A stretch of 64,000 nucleotides of DNA from HRBIN12 sp964447335 (lineage in GTDB: Bacteria; Actinomycetota; UBA4738; HRBIN12): NCBI GenBank assembly GCA_964447335.1, contig CAYUSA010000005.1, positions 21,166 through 85,165 of the forward strand, given 5' to 3'. A program made the position numbers and the translations under genes. Below are positions 1 through 7,632 of this stretch, in pieces. Numbering within the stretch: the stretch's first letter is position 1; every line of letters starts with the position of its first letter. A model generated the notes under the pieces. That model was not told the DNA's origin. It worked only from the letters and a program-made list of their open reading frames with translations, and searched no databases.

Positions 1-2
1 TC

Positions 3-500
3 CGCGCGTTCGCGCTCTCGGGTGTGGACGCGACGCTCGTGATCGCGGGCGGTCGCGTGCGATGGTTCCCCGCCGAGGAGGCGAGGGTCTGGGCCGCGGT
101 GCGCTCGCTCTCCGAGCCGGCGCGCTCGCGGGTCGTGCTGACCGGCTACGTGAGCGACGAGGACAAGTACGCGCTCCTCGCGGGGGCCGAGGGTCTCGCA
201 TACCCGTCCCTGTACGAGGGCTTCGGCTTCCCGGTCATCGAGGCGATGGCGGCCGGCACGCCGGTGCTCACGTCGAACGTGTCCTCGCTGCCCGAGGTCG
301 CGGGTGAGGACGCGCTGCTCGTCGATCCGACCGACCCCTCGGCGATCGGCGATGGGCTCCGGCGGCTGCTCGGCGACGCGCAGCTTCGCGAGCGCCTGAT
401 CGGCCCGGGCCGAGCGCGCGCGGCCGGCTTCACGTGGGAGGCGACCGCGCGGGCCACCGCGGAGGTCCTGCGCTCCGTGGCGGCCGCGGCCCGCGGGTAG
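3..500 (+). CDS. Glycosyltransferase family 1/4, C-terminal part (5' end outside window)
   Basis: The reading frame is already open at the window edge, so only about 165 C-terminal residues are visible. They form the second Rossmann domain of a GT-B glycosyltransferase. The segment with SLYEGFGFPVIEAMAAGTPV is the typical nucleotide-sugar binding E-x7-E region, followed by the SSLPEVAGEDALLVDP stretch common to GT4 enzymes. It would transfer a sugar from a nucleotide donor in the cytoplasm, probably for a surface glycan given the rmlB/rmlD genes just downstream. Its stop codon TAG (498-500) is also the first half of the likely -10 element of rmlB. Donor and acceptor cannot be told. Confidence 0.9.
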   Translation, partial: RAFALSGVDATLVIAGGRVRWFPAEEARVWAAVRSLSEPARSRVVLTGYVSDEDKYALLAGAEGLAYPSLYEGFGFPVIEAMAAGTPVLTSNVSSLPEVAGEDALLVDPTDPSAIGDGLRRLLGDAQLRERLIGPGRARAAGFTWEATARATAEVLRSVAAAARG

Positions 501-503
501 ACT
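498..503 (+). promoter_or_regulatory. Putative -10 element (TAGACT) of rmlB
   Basis: TAGACTCGG begins within the stop codon of the upstream glycosyltransferase and ends 9 nt before the rmlB ATG. Transcription would start at or beside the ATG (leaderless mRNA). The same motif precedes several other genes in the window. No clear -35 is visible. Confidence 0.5.
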
Positions 504-512
504 CGGGCGGCC

Positions 513-1490
513 ATGAGCGACCGCCGGCGGATCCTCGTGACGGGCGGAGCCGGGTTCATCGGCTCCCACCTCGTGGACCACCTGCTCGAGCGCCCGAACC
601 TCGACGTCACGGTGCTCGACAAGCTCACGTACGCGGGCACGAGGGTGAACCTCGCGGCCCACGAGGGCGATCCGCGCTTCACGTTCGTGCTCGGGGACGT
701 CGCCGAGGCCGACACCGTGCTCCCGCTCGTCGAGGCCGCCGACCACGTCGTGCACGCCGCCGCGGAGTCGTTCGTGGATCGCAGCATCGAGGACTCGCGC
801 GCGTTCGTCGTGTCGAACGTGCTCGGCACGCAGGTCGTGCTCGAGGCCTGCCGCGAGACCGACACCCCGATGACCTTCGTCTCGACGGACGAGGTCTACG
901 GCGCCAACGCGGACGAGGGCCTGTTCGACGAGGGCGACCCGTTCCGGCCTCGAAGCCCGTACGCCGCGAGCAAGGCCGGCGCCGACCTGCTCTGCCACGC
1001 GTACGTGGTCACCTACGGCGTGCACATCGCGACGGTGCGCGGCACGAACACGTTCGGACCGCGCCAGCATCCCGAGAAGGCCATCCCGACGTTCGCGCTC
1101 GCCGCGCTCGACGGACGCCCCCTGCCCGTGTACGGGACGGGGGAGCAGCGGCGCGAGTGGCTCTACGTCCGCGACTTCGTCCGCGCGATCGCGACCGTGA
1201 TGGAGGCCGGCGAGCCGGGCGGTGTCTACAACATCGGCGGCGGCTTCGAGCTGCCGAACGTCGAGCTCGCGCGGCGGGTCTGCCGGTACGTCGGCGCGCC
1301 CGAGTCGCTGGTCTCGTTCGTCCCCGACCGCCCCGGCCACGACTTCCGCTACGGCGTGCGGTGGGACCGGCTCGCCGGGCTCGGCTGGAGTCCGGCCACC
1401 TCGTTCGCGGACGGCCTCGAGATCACCGTGGCCTGGTACCGCGAGCATCGCGACTGGGTCGAGGCGATCCTCCAGGGCTCCGCGGCATGA
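513..1490 (+). CDS. rmlB: dTDP-glucose 4,6-dehydratase
   Basis: A 325-residue extended short-chain dehydrogenase, normal length for RmlB. It converts dTDP-glucose to dTDP-4-keto-6-deoxyglucose with bound NAD+, the second step of dTDP-rhamnose synthesis. Visible features are the GGAGFIGS dinucleotide loop (residues 11-18), the STDEVYG motif with catalytic Asp126/Glu127, and the Tyr150-x3-Lys154 pair in SPYAASK. The ATG lies 9 nt after a TAGACT -10 box with no Shine-Dalgarno sequence, suggesting leaderless translation. It overlaps rmlD by ATGA, so the two are translationally coupled. RmlA and RmlC are not in the window. A related UDP-sugar dehydratase is less likely given the rmlD partner. Confidence 0.9.
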   Translation: MSDRRRILVTGGAGFIGSHLVDHLLERPNLDVTVLDKLTYAGTRVNLAAHEGDPRFTFVLGDVAEADTVLPLVEAADHVVHAAAESFVDRSIEDSRAFVVSNVLGTQVVLEACRETDTPMTFVSTDEVYGANADEGLFDEGDPFRPRSPYAASKAGADLLCHAYVVTYGVHIATVRGTNTFGPRQHPEKAIPTFALAALDGRPLPVYGTGEQRREWLYVRDFVRAIATVMEAGEPGGVYNIGGGFELPNVELARRVCRYVGAPESLVSFVPDRPGHDFRYGVRWDRLAGLGWSPATSFADGLEITVAWYREHRDWVEAILQGSAA

Positions 1491-2320
1491 GGCTGCTCGT
1501 CACCGGCGCCGGCGGTGGGCTCGGACGCGCGTTCCTCGACGTCGTCCCCGGCCACCACGCCGTGACCGCCCTCACGCACGCCGAGCTCGACGTGGGCGAC
1601 CACCACGCGGTGATGCGGACCGTTGTCCCGCTGCGACCCGACGCGATCCTCAGCTTCAGCGCGTTCACGAAGGTCGACGCGTGCGAGTCCGAGCCCGGGC
1701 GCGCCTACCGCGACAACGCGCTCGGGCCGCAGAGCCTCGCGCTCGCCGCGCGCGCGTGCGGTGCCCAGATCCTGCACGTCTCGACCGATTATGTGTTCGA
1801 CGGCGAGAAGGGGAGCGCGTACGACGAGCTCGACGTGCCGAACCCGCGGAGCGTCTACGCGCGGAGCAAGCTCGGCGGCGAGGCGTTCGTTCGGGCGAGC
1901 ACGCCGGAGCACCTCATCGTGCGGACCGGCTACGTCTTCGGCGGCGGCGCCGATCACCTGAGCTCGAGCCTGCGGCGGCTCGCGGACGGCGGCTCCGCGG
2001 GGGGCATCGCGGACCGGACCGGGACGCCGACGTACGTGCGGCACCTCGCCAATCGCATCCTGCCGCTCCTGCTCGCGGGGCGGCCCGGCACGTACCACCT
2101 CGGCGGCCCCGAGGCGACCACGTGGCTCGACGTGCTCGAGCGGCTGAAGGCGCTCGGAGACCTGCCCGGCGAGGTGCGGTCCCAGCGCGCAGACGAGCTC
2201 GGCCTGCCCGCTCCGCGCCCACGGAGCTCGGCGCTCACCAGCCTGTTCACGGCCGAGGTCGGGGTGCCGCCGATGCCGCCTCTCGAGGACGCCCTGCGCG
2301 AGCTCCTCGCGCGTTCGTGA
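1487..2320 (+). CDS. rmlD: dTDP-4-dehydrorhamnose reductase
   Basis: A 277-residue SDR-family protein that reduces dTDP-4-keto-rhamnose to dTDP-rhamnose, the last step of the pathway. It shows GAGGGLGRA at the N-terminus (nucleotide loop), HVSTDYVFDGEKGSAYDE (residues 98-114, the RmlD hallmark), and Tyr124-x3-Lys128 in the SVYARSKLGGE segment. The start ATG overlaps the rmlB stop (ATGA). The product feeds rhamnosyltransferases; several glycosyltransferase genes and a polysaccharide ABC exporter lie in this window. Confidence 0.9.
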   Translation: MRLLVTGAGGGLGRAFLDVVPGHHAVTALTHAELDVGDHHAVMRTVVPLRPDAILSFSAFTKVDACESEPGRAYRDNALGPQSLALAARACGAQILHVSTDYVFDGEKGSAYDELDVPNPRSVYARSKLGGEAFVRASTPEHLIVRTGYVFGGGADHLSSSLRRLADGGSAGGIADRTGTPTYVRHLANRILPLLLAGRPGTYHLGGPEATTWLDVLERLKALGDLPGEVRSQRADELGLPAPRPRSSALTSLFTAEVGVPPMPPLEDALRELLARS

Positions 2321-2351
2321 GGGCCCCGACCGCGCGGCGCCCGCTCCCCGA

Positions 2352-2357
2352 TAGACT
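2352..2357 (+). promoter_or_regulatory. Putative -10 element (TAGACT) of the first phosphoesterase gene
   Basis: TAGACTCGG sits 10 nt before the ATG at 2368, in the same spacing as at rmlB. It is in the short gap after rmlD. No Shine-Dalgarno sequence is visible between it and the ATG. Confidence 0.5.
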
Positions 2358-2367
2358 CGGAGCCCCG

Positions 2368-3762
2368 ATGAACCGACGCGCCCGCCCGCATCCGTGGCTC
2401 GCCGCCCTCGTCGCGACCGCCTTCATCGCGGCGGCGTGCACGACGGGCACCGCCGGCACGGTGGACACGCCCTCGCTCGGCCCGGGGACCCTGCCGCCGG
2501 ATCCCACGACGGCCGACCTGCCGGCCGCGGTGGACGCGAGTGCCTTCGAGACCGCCACGCCGATCAAGCACGTCGTGTTCCTCATCAAGGAGAACCGGAG
2601 CTTCGACAACATGTTCGGTCTGTTCCCCGGCGCGAACGGCGCGACCGAGGCGAACGACCGCGGCACCATCCGTCCCCTCACGCGGGCCGAGGACCAGCGC
2701 GCGCACGACCTCACGCACTGCTACAACTGTGCGGTCGCCGCGGTGAACGGTGGCGCGATGGACGGCTTCAACCAGAGCGAGCCCGACGACACGTGGGCGT
2801 TCACGCAGTTCCAGCCCGACCAGCTCCCGAACTACTGGCACTGGGCCGAGCGCAACGTCCTGTTCGACAACGTCTTCGCCTCGGCGATGGGACCGTCGTT
2901 CCCGAACCACCTCTACTCGATCGCGGCGACCTCGGGCGGGGCGCTCGACAACCCGGTGCAGACGTTTCCGGCGCTCCGCAAGCAGCAGGAGAAAGGACTC
3001 GCGAAGTCATGGGGTTGCGACATCGCCGAGCCCGGCGCGTACGTCGAGATCGTCGATCCCGAGGGCAAGCTCATCAAGGTCGACCCGTGCTTCGACTTCC
3101 TCACCGAGGGCGACCTGCTGAACCGGGCCGACATCCCGTGGACGTACTACGCGGCCACGAACACGCAGATCGGCTACATCTGGTCGGCGTACGCGGCGAT
3201 CGAGCGCTACCGCGAGGATCCGGCGATGTGGGACCGGTTCATCCGTCCGGTGGACGACGTCGTCCGTGACATCGAGGCCGACCGCCTGCCGCCCGTCACG
3301 TGGATCACGCCGCGCTTCCAGCTCTCCGAGCACCCCGAGTACAACTTCTGCCACGGCGAGAACTGGACCACCGAGGTCGTCAACGCGATCATGGCGAGCC
3401 CCATGTGGAAGGACACCGCGATCTTCATCACGTGGGACGACTACGGCGGTTTCTACGACCACGTGCCGCCCGAGCAGATCGACCCGTTCGGGTTCGGGAT
3501 CCGGGTCCCGATGCTCATGATCAGCCCCTATGCCGTGGACGGGAAGGTGAGCCACGAGCTCGGCGAGTTCTCCAGCGTCCTGCGGTTCATCGAGGACAAC
3601 TGGAGCCTCACGCAGCTCACGAAGCGCGACCGGCGCGCGACGCCGCTGCTCTCGGCCTTCGACTTCACGCAGGCGCCGAGGCCCGCCGACCCGCTCCCGC
3701 TCCGCACCGACTGCGAGGGGCCGATCTGGTCGCCCCCGCCCCCCGACCCGCCCAGCGAGTAG
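2368..3762 (+). CDS. Secreted phosphoesterase lipoprotein (phospholipase C / acid phosphatase family), copy 1
   Basis: 464 residues. A Sec signal peptide ends in the lipobox AAAC (Cys24), so the mature enzyme is probably anchored outside the membrane. ENRSFDNMFG (residues 75-84) is the conserved metal and nucleophile motif of the phosphoesterase family (PF04185: phospholipase C and AcpA-type phosphatases). The other hallmarks, GPSFPNHLYSIAA and WDDYGGFYDHV, are also present. The family hydrolyses phosphate mono- or diesters such as phospholipid head groups; the substrate here is unknown. A closely similar paralogue lies at 5250-6611, separated only by an ATPase gene. Confidence 0.85.
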   Translation: MNRRARPHPWLAALVATAFIAAACTTGTAGTVDTPSLGPGTLPPDPTTADLPAAVDASAFETATPIKHVVFLIKENRSFDNMFGLFPGANGATEANDRGTIRPLTRAEDQRAHDLTHCYNCAVAAVNGGAMDGFNQSEPDDTWAFTQFQPDQLPNYWHWAERNVLFDNVFASAMGPSFPNHLYSIAATSGGALDNPVQTFPALRKQQEKGLAKSWGCDIAEPGAYVEIVDPEGKLIKVDPCFDFLTEGDLLNRADIPWTYYAATNTQIGYIWSAYAAIERYREDPAMWDRFIRPVDDVVRDIEADRLPPVTWITPRFQLSEHPEYNFCHGENWTTEVVNAIMASPMWKDTAIFITWDDYGGFYDHVPPEQIDPFGFGIRVPMLMISPYAVDGKVSHELGEFSSVLRFIEDNWSLTQLTKRDRRATPLLSAFDFTQAPRPADPLPLRTDCEGPIWSPPPPDPPSE

Positions 3763-3775
3763 TCTCGCAACGAGA

Positions 3776-3805
3776 TACAAGGGCCTTGTAGTACAAAGCC
3801 TTTGT
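3776..3805 (+). promoter_or_regulatory. Tandem palindromic operators before the DUF234 ATPase gene
   Basis: Two neighbouring dyads share the consensus TACAARG-N-CYTTGTA. The first (3776-3790) is perfect with a central G. The second is ACAAAG-C-CTTTGT (3793-3805). Their centres (3783 and 3799) are 16 bp apart. A third small dyad TCTCG-CAA-CGAGA lies at 3763-3775. The second palindrome abuts the -10-like hexamer TTGTAT (3805-3810), 9 nt before the GTG start, so a bound repressor would block the promoter. The gene's own winged-helix domain makes autoregulation possible (inference). Confidence 0.6.
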
Positions 3806-3819
3806 TGTATCATCCGTCC

Positions 3820-5205
3820 GTGAACCCGCGCTTCCTCAACCGCAAGTCGGAGCTCGCTCGCCTCGAGACGGCCTGGTCGAGCGCACAGGCAGGCACGCCT
3901 CAGCTCGTGGTCGTTTGGGGCCGTCGCCGCGTCGGCAAGACGTTCCTCCTCTCTCACTTCGTGAAGGGGAAGCGAGCGGTCTACTACGGGGCGACCGAGC
4001 AAGCGGAGGGCGTCGAGTTGCAGCGCATGGCCGACGCCGTCCGGGCCGACCTCGGGGAGCGCACCCACGACCTTGCGGGAGGGGGGTTCGCATCGTGGGA
4101 AGCGGTGCTCCGGTTCCTCGTCGCCCTCGCTGCCGATGAGCCGCTGGTCGTCGTGCTCGACGAGGTCCCCTACCTGCTGCGATCCACGCGGGGCTTCGCC
4201 AGCATCGTGCAGTCCGTCTGGGATCACCTGCCGGCGGGAACCAAGCTCATGCTGGTTCTCACCGGTTCCGCTATCGGGACGATGGAGGGCGTGCTCGGCT
4301 CGGGTGGGGCGCTTCGGGGCCGACCGACCGATCTGATGCGGCTCGACATGCTCGATCCGGTCTCGGCCAGGGCGTTCCTCCCACGGCTCGAGAGCGCTGC
4401 CTTCCTCGAGGCGTTTGCGGCCTGCGGTGGATACCCGATGCACCTCGAGAGCTGGGATCAGGATGCCGGCACGAGCGAGAACCTCACCCGCCTCGCCGCG
4501 ACGCCGGGCGGCATCCTCCTCGAGGATTCGATCGGGATCCTCCGCGAGGAGCTCCCGGACGTGGGCGGCTATCCGCGGATCCTCGCTGCGATCGGGCGCG
4601 GTCGATCGCGCATGTCCGAGATCGCGTCCGAAGCCGATCAACGGGTGGAACATCCCCTCGGGATCCTCGTGGCATCGGGCTTCGTGCGGCGGTCGGTTCC
4701 CGTGGGCGCTCCGTCGAGGGCTCGTCCGCTCTACCAGCTCGCCGATCCCTACCTCGCGTTCTGGTTCGGGGTGCTCTACTCGGACCTGCCGCAGATCGAG
4801 GCGGGACAGGGACGAGCCGCCCTCAAGCGACGTGCCGAGCAGTGGCAGCGGCATCTCGGCCTGGTGTTCGAAGAGACCGCGAGGGGGCACGCGGCTCGGC
4901 TCGTGGAGCGTGGTGAGCTGCCCGAGGATCTGGTGGTCGGACGCTGGTGGGCCAGCTCGGGCGAACCGTGCGAGGTCGACGTCCTGGGTCTCCGTGGCGC
5001 TCGCACCGCGCTCATGGGTGAGGCGCGGTGGCAGGCGAAGCCGCTCGGTCTCCGCGACCTGCGCGAGCTGAGCCTCAAGGCCGATCGTGTTCCCCGCCCC
5101 ATCGGCGGGCCCCTGTACGCCCTGTGGGGACGCGGCGGCGTCGATGCCGAGGTGCGGTCGGCCGGGGCGAGGGGATTCGACGTCGGCGCGATGCTCGAGC
5201 CCTGA
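3820..5205 (+). CDS. AAA-family ATPase with C-terminal DUF234 (nuclease-fold) domain
   Basis: 461 residues from the GTG at 3820. A TTG 18 nt upstream is in frame, but it lies inside the operator and -10 region. The N-terminal FLNRKSELARLE is typical of the archaeal-type ATPase family. The P-loop is GRRRVGKT (34-41) and Walker B is LVVVLDEVPYL (Asp114/Glu115). A winged-helix segment follows, then a C-terminal DUF234 region whose EVDVLGL...GEARW resembles a PD-(D/E)XK core with the usual Lys replaced by Arg or Trp. The family is widespread and mobile in archaea and bacteria, with unclear function. The gene sits between two paralogous phosphoesterase genes, as if inserted, and its codons are less GC-biased than its neighbours. 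Confidence 0.8.
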   Translation: MNPRFLNRKSELARLETAWSSAQAGTPQLVVVWGRRRVGKTFLLSHFVKGKRAVYYGATEQAEGVELQRMADAVRADLGERTHDLAGGGFASWEAVLRFLVALAADEPLVVVLDEVPYLLRSTRGFASIVQSVWDHLPAGTKLMLVLTGSAIGTMEGVLGSGGALRGRPTDLMRLDMLDPVSARAFLPRLESAAFLEAFAACGGYPMHLESWDQDAGTSENLTRLAATPGGILLEDSIGILREELPDVGGYPRILAAIGRGRSRMSEIASEADQRVEHPLGILVASGFVRRSVPVGAPSRARPLYQLADPYLAFWFGVLYSDLPQIEAGQGRAALKRRAEQWQRHLGLVFEETARGHAARLVERGELPEDLVVGRWWASSGEPCEVDVLGLRGARTALMGEARWQAKPLGLRDLRELSLKADRVPRPIGGPLYALWGRGGVDAEVRSAGARGFDVGAMLEP

Positions 5206-5230
5206 GGTGGCCGTTCCGAGGGCCGTTCGG

Positions 5231-5236
5231 TAGGCT
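5231..5236 (+). promoter_or_regulatory. Putative -10 element (TAGGCT) of the second phosphoesterase gene
   Basis: TAGGCTCGG ends 13 nt before the ATG at 5250, matching the motif upstream of copy 1 and of rmlB. The leader would be only a few nucleotides. Confidence 0.45.
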
Positions 5237-5249
5237 CGGTCGCGTTCGC

Positions 5250-6611
5250 ATGAGGTCTCCTCGCCCTTACCCCCGCCCGCTCCGCGTGCTCGCCGCGCTC
5301 GTGGCGTTCGCCGCGCTTGCCGTCGCGTGCACGACGGCCGAGGGCGACCCCCGCGACTCCGGGAGCCCCGAGCCGTCCTGGAGCCCGAGCGTGATCACCA
5401 CGGGCTCGCCCGAGACCTTCGACGCGACCGCGCTGCAGACCGCCACGCCGATCAAGCACGTCGTCTTCCTCATCAAGGAGAACCGGACCTTCGACAACCT
5501 GTTCGGGACGTTCCCCGGTGCGGACGGCGCCTCGACCGCGATGGACAACGGCGTCGAGCGCCCGCTCGTTCGCGGCACCGACGGGCGGCTGCCCGGCGAC
5601 ATCCCGCACTGTTACAACTGCGCGCTCGTCGCGTGGAACAACGGGAAGATGGACGGGTTCGCCCAGGGTGAGCACCCGGACTCGCCCTTCACGCAGCTCC
5701 ATCAGGATCAGCTCCCGAACTACTGGCACTGGGCCGAGCGCAACGTCCTGTTCGACAACTTCTTCGCCAGTGCTCACGGCCCCTCGTTCCCGAACCACCT
5801 GTACTCGATCGCGGCGCAGTCCGGCGGCGCGCACGACAACCCGCGCCGCACGCCGGGCGTGACCCGCGGCTCGAACACGTTCGGGTGCGACGCGCCGCCC
5901 GAGCAGCTCGTCGAGGTCGAGGACTCCGAGGGCAACGTCAAGATGGTGGCCCCGTGCTTCGACTTCAAGACCGAGGGCGACCTGCTGAACCGCGCCGGCA
6001 TCCCGTGGGCCTACTACGCGGCGAGCGAGGACCAGCGCGGCTACATCTGGTCCGCGTACGCCGCGATCCGCCGGTACCGGATGAACCCGGAGAAGTGGCA
6101 GCAGCACATGTTCCCGGTCGACAACGTGATCGACGACATCGAGGCCGGCAAGCTGCCACCCGTCACGTGGATCACGCCGCGGTTCGAGCTCTCCGAGCAC
6201 CCCGAGTTCAACTTCTGCCACGGCGAGAACTGGACCACGAAGGTGATCGACGCGATCATGCGCTCGGACATGTGGAAGGACACGGCGATCTTCGTCACGT
6301 GGGACGACTACGGCGGGTTCTACGACCACGTGCCGCCGCCGCAGGTCGACGGCTTCGGGTTCGGCATCCGCGTCCCGATGATGGTCATCAGCCCGTACAC
6401 GGTCGACGGCAAGGTGAGCAACGAGCTCGGCGAGTTCTCGAGCGTGCTCCGCTTCATCGAGGACAACTGGGGCCTCACCCAGCTCACCGCGCGCGACCGC
6501 GATGCGTCGCCGATGCTCTCCGCCTTCGACTTCAGCCAGGACCCGAGACCACCGGACCCGCTCCCGCTCCGGGACGACTGCGAGGGCCCGATCTGGGCCC
6601 CGAACGACTGA
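5250..6611 (+). CDS. Secreted phosphoesterase lipoprotein, copy 2
   Basis: 453 residues, clearly paralogous to the gene at 2368-3762 along its whole length. It has a lipoprotein signal with lipobox AVAC (Cys27) and the metal/nucleophile motif ENRTFDNLFG (77-86), with Thr in place of Ser. GPSFPNHLYSIAA and WDDYGGFYDHV are shared. Both proteins end in a nearly identical CEGPIW segment. Predicted role is extracytoplasmic phosphate-ester hydrolysis with unknown substrate. The 3' end overlaps by 80 bp the convergent P-type ATPase frame on the other strand. Confidence 0.85.
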   Translation: MRSPRPYPRPLRVLAALVAFAALAVACTTAEGDPRDSGSPEPSWSPSVITTGSPETFDATALQTATPIKHVVFLIKENRTFDNLFGTFPGADGASTAMDNGVERPLVRGTDGRLPGDIPHCYNCALVAWNNGKMDGFAQGEHPDSPFTQLHQDQLPNYWHWAERNVLFDNFFASAHGPSFPNHLYSIAAQSGGAHDNPRRTPGVTRGSNTFGCDAPPEQLVEVEDSEGNVKMVAPCFDFKTEGDLLNRAGIPWAYYAASEDQRGYIWSAYAAIRRYRMNPEKWQQHMFPVDNVIDDIEAGKLPPVTWITPRFELSEHPEFNFCHGENWTTKVIDAIMRSDMWKDTAIFVTWDDYGGFYDHVPPPQVDGFGFGIRVPMMVISPYTVDGKVSNELGEFSSVLRFIEDNWGLTQLTARDRDASPMLSAFDFSQDPRPPDPLPLRDDCEGPIWAPND

Positions 6612-7632
6612 GCCTGCCTCCACGGCGGACCACAGCCTTCCGCGACTCCTCGGCGGCGATCAGGAGCCACGGCGTGACGAGGAGCGGCAGCCACTGCTCG
6701 GCGTCGAGCGGCCGCTGCCCGAGCACTCGGGCGACCGGCGGCACGTAGACGAAGGCGAGCAGCGTGAGCGCTTCGATCGCCGCAGCGCCCACGAGGAGCC
6801 GGTTCGACAGCGGTCCGATCGAGAACAGCGAGGCCGGGTTCGAGCGGCACTCGAACGCGTTCGCCATCTGCATCGTCACGATGGCCCCGAACACCATCGT
6901 GGAGAGCACCTCCTTGTCCACACCGGAGCCCGGGAGCGGGTGGCCGGGCCAGCCGAAGAACAGCCAGGCGCCGAGGGGGAGCATGGCCATCGACAAGACG
7001 GCCTCGACCGGGCCGAGGAACCCGAAGGCACGCCCGAGCACGTTGCGGTCGAGCAAGCGCGCGGACCGTGTGCGAGGTGAGCGGTGCATGATCCCCGGCT
7101 CCGGCCGCTCGGCCCCGAGCGCGAGCGCCGGGAGCAGGTCGGTCCCGATGTCCAGCGCGAGCACCTGCAGGACCGAGATCATCAAGGGGATCGTCCCCGC
7201 CGACAGCGCCCAGACCACGAAGGGAGCGAGCTCGGCGACGTTGTCGGTCAGGTGGTAGGTGAGGAACCGCTTGATGTTGTCGAAGGCGGCGCGGCCCTCC
7301 TCGACGGCCTCGACGATGTGCGCGAAGTTGTCGTCGAGCAGCACGAGGTCCGCCGCCTCGCGGGCCACGTCGGTCCCGGTCTTGCCCATCGCGATGCCGA
7401 TGTCGGCCTGCCGCAGTGCCGGCGCGTCGTTGACGCCGTCGCCGGTCATCGCGACCACCTCGCCGTGCTCCTGGAGGGCTCGGGCGATCCGCAGCTTGTC
7501 CTCCGGGGCCACGCGGGCGAGGACGGGCGCGTGTGTGCTCAGGAGCTCACCCAGCGCATCGTCGCCGACCGGGAGCTCGCACCCGAGCATGACCGTGTGC
7601 GCCGGGATGCCGGCGTCGCGAGCGACCGACAT
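6532..7632 (-). CDS. P-type cation ATPase, C-terminal fragment (after frameshift)
   Basis: 366 residues continuing the protein encoded at 7539-9365 in another frame. It begins inside the P domain (MSVARDAGIPAHTV), contains VAMTGDGVNDAPALRQADIGIAMG with the conserved Mg2+-binding GDGVND motif, then DLVLLDDNFAHIVEAVEEGR and the C-terminal transmembrane bundle (about six hydrophobic segments). Together the two fragments make a full P2-type ATPase of about 900 residues. The last 80 bp overlap the convergent phosphoesterase gene, and the terminal Arg/Pro/Gly-rich tail may be non-functional read-through. Confidence 0.75.
   Translation of the reverse strand: MSVARDAGIPAHTVMLGCELPVGDDALGELLSTHAPVLARVAPEDKLRIARALQEHGEVVAMTGDGVNDAPALRQADIGIAMGKTGTDVAREAADLVLLDDNFAHIVEAVEEGRAAFDNIKRFLTYHLTDNVAELAPFVVWALSAGTIPLMISVLQVLALDIGTDLLPALALGAERPEPGIMHRSPRTRSARLLDRNVLGRAFGFLGPVEAVLSMAMLPLGAWLFFGWPGHPLPGSGVDKEVLSTMVFGAIVTMQMANAFECRSNPASLFSIGPLSNRLLVGAAAIEALTLLAFVYVPPVARVLGQRPLDAEQWLPLLVTPWLLIAAEESRKAVVRRGGRLSRSGPRSGPRSRPGAGAGPVVSGPG

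Noticed and set aside
3007..6623. Two long minus-strand frames of about 620 codons each
   Set aside because: Antisense to the phosphoesterases and the ATPase. Their translations contain no motifs, and the plus-strand genes have signal peptides and catalytic motifs.
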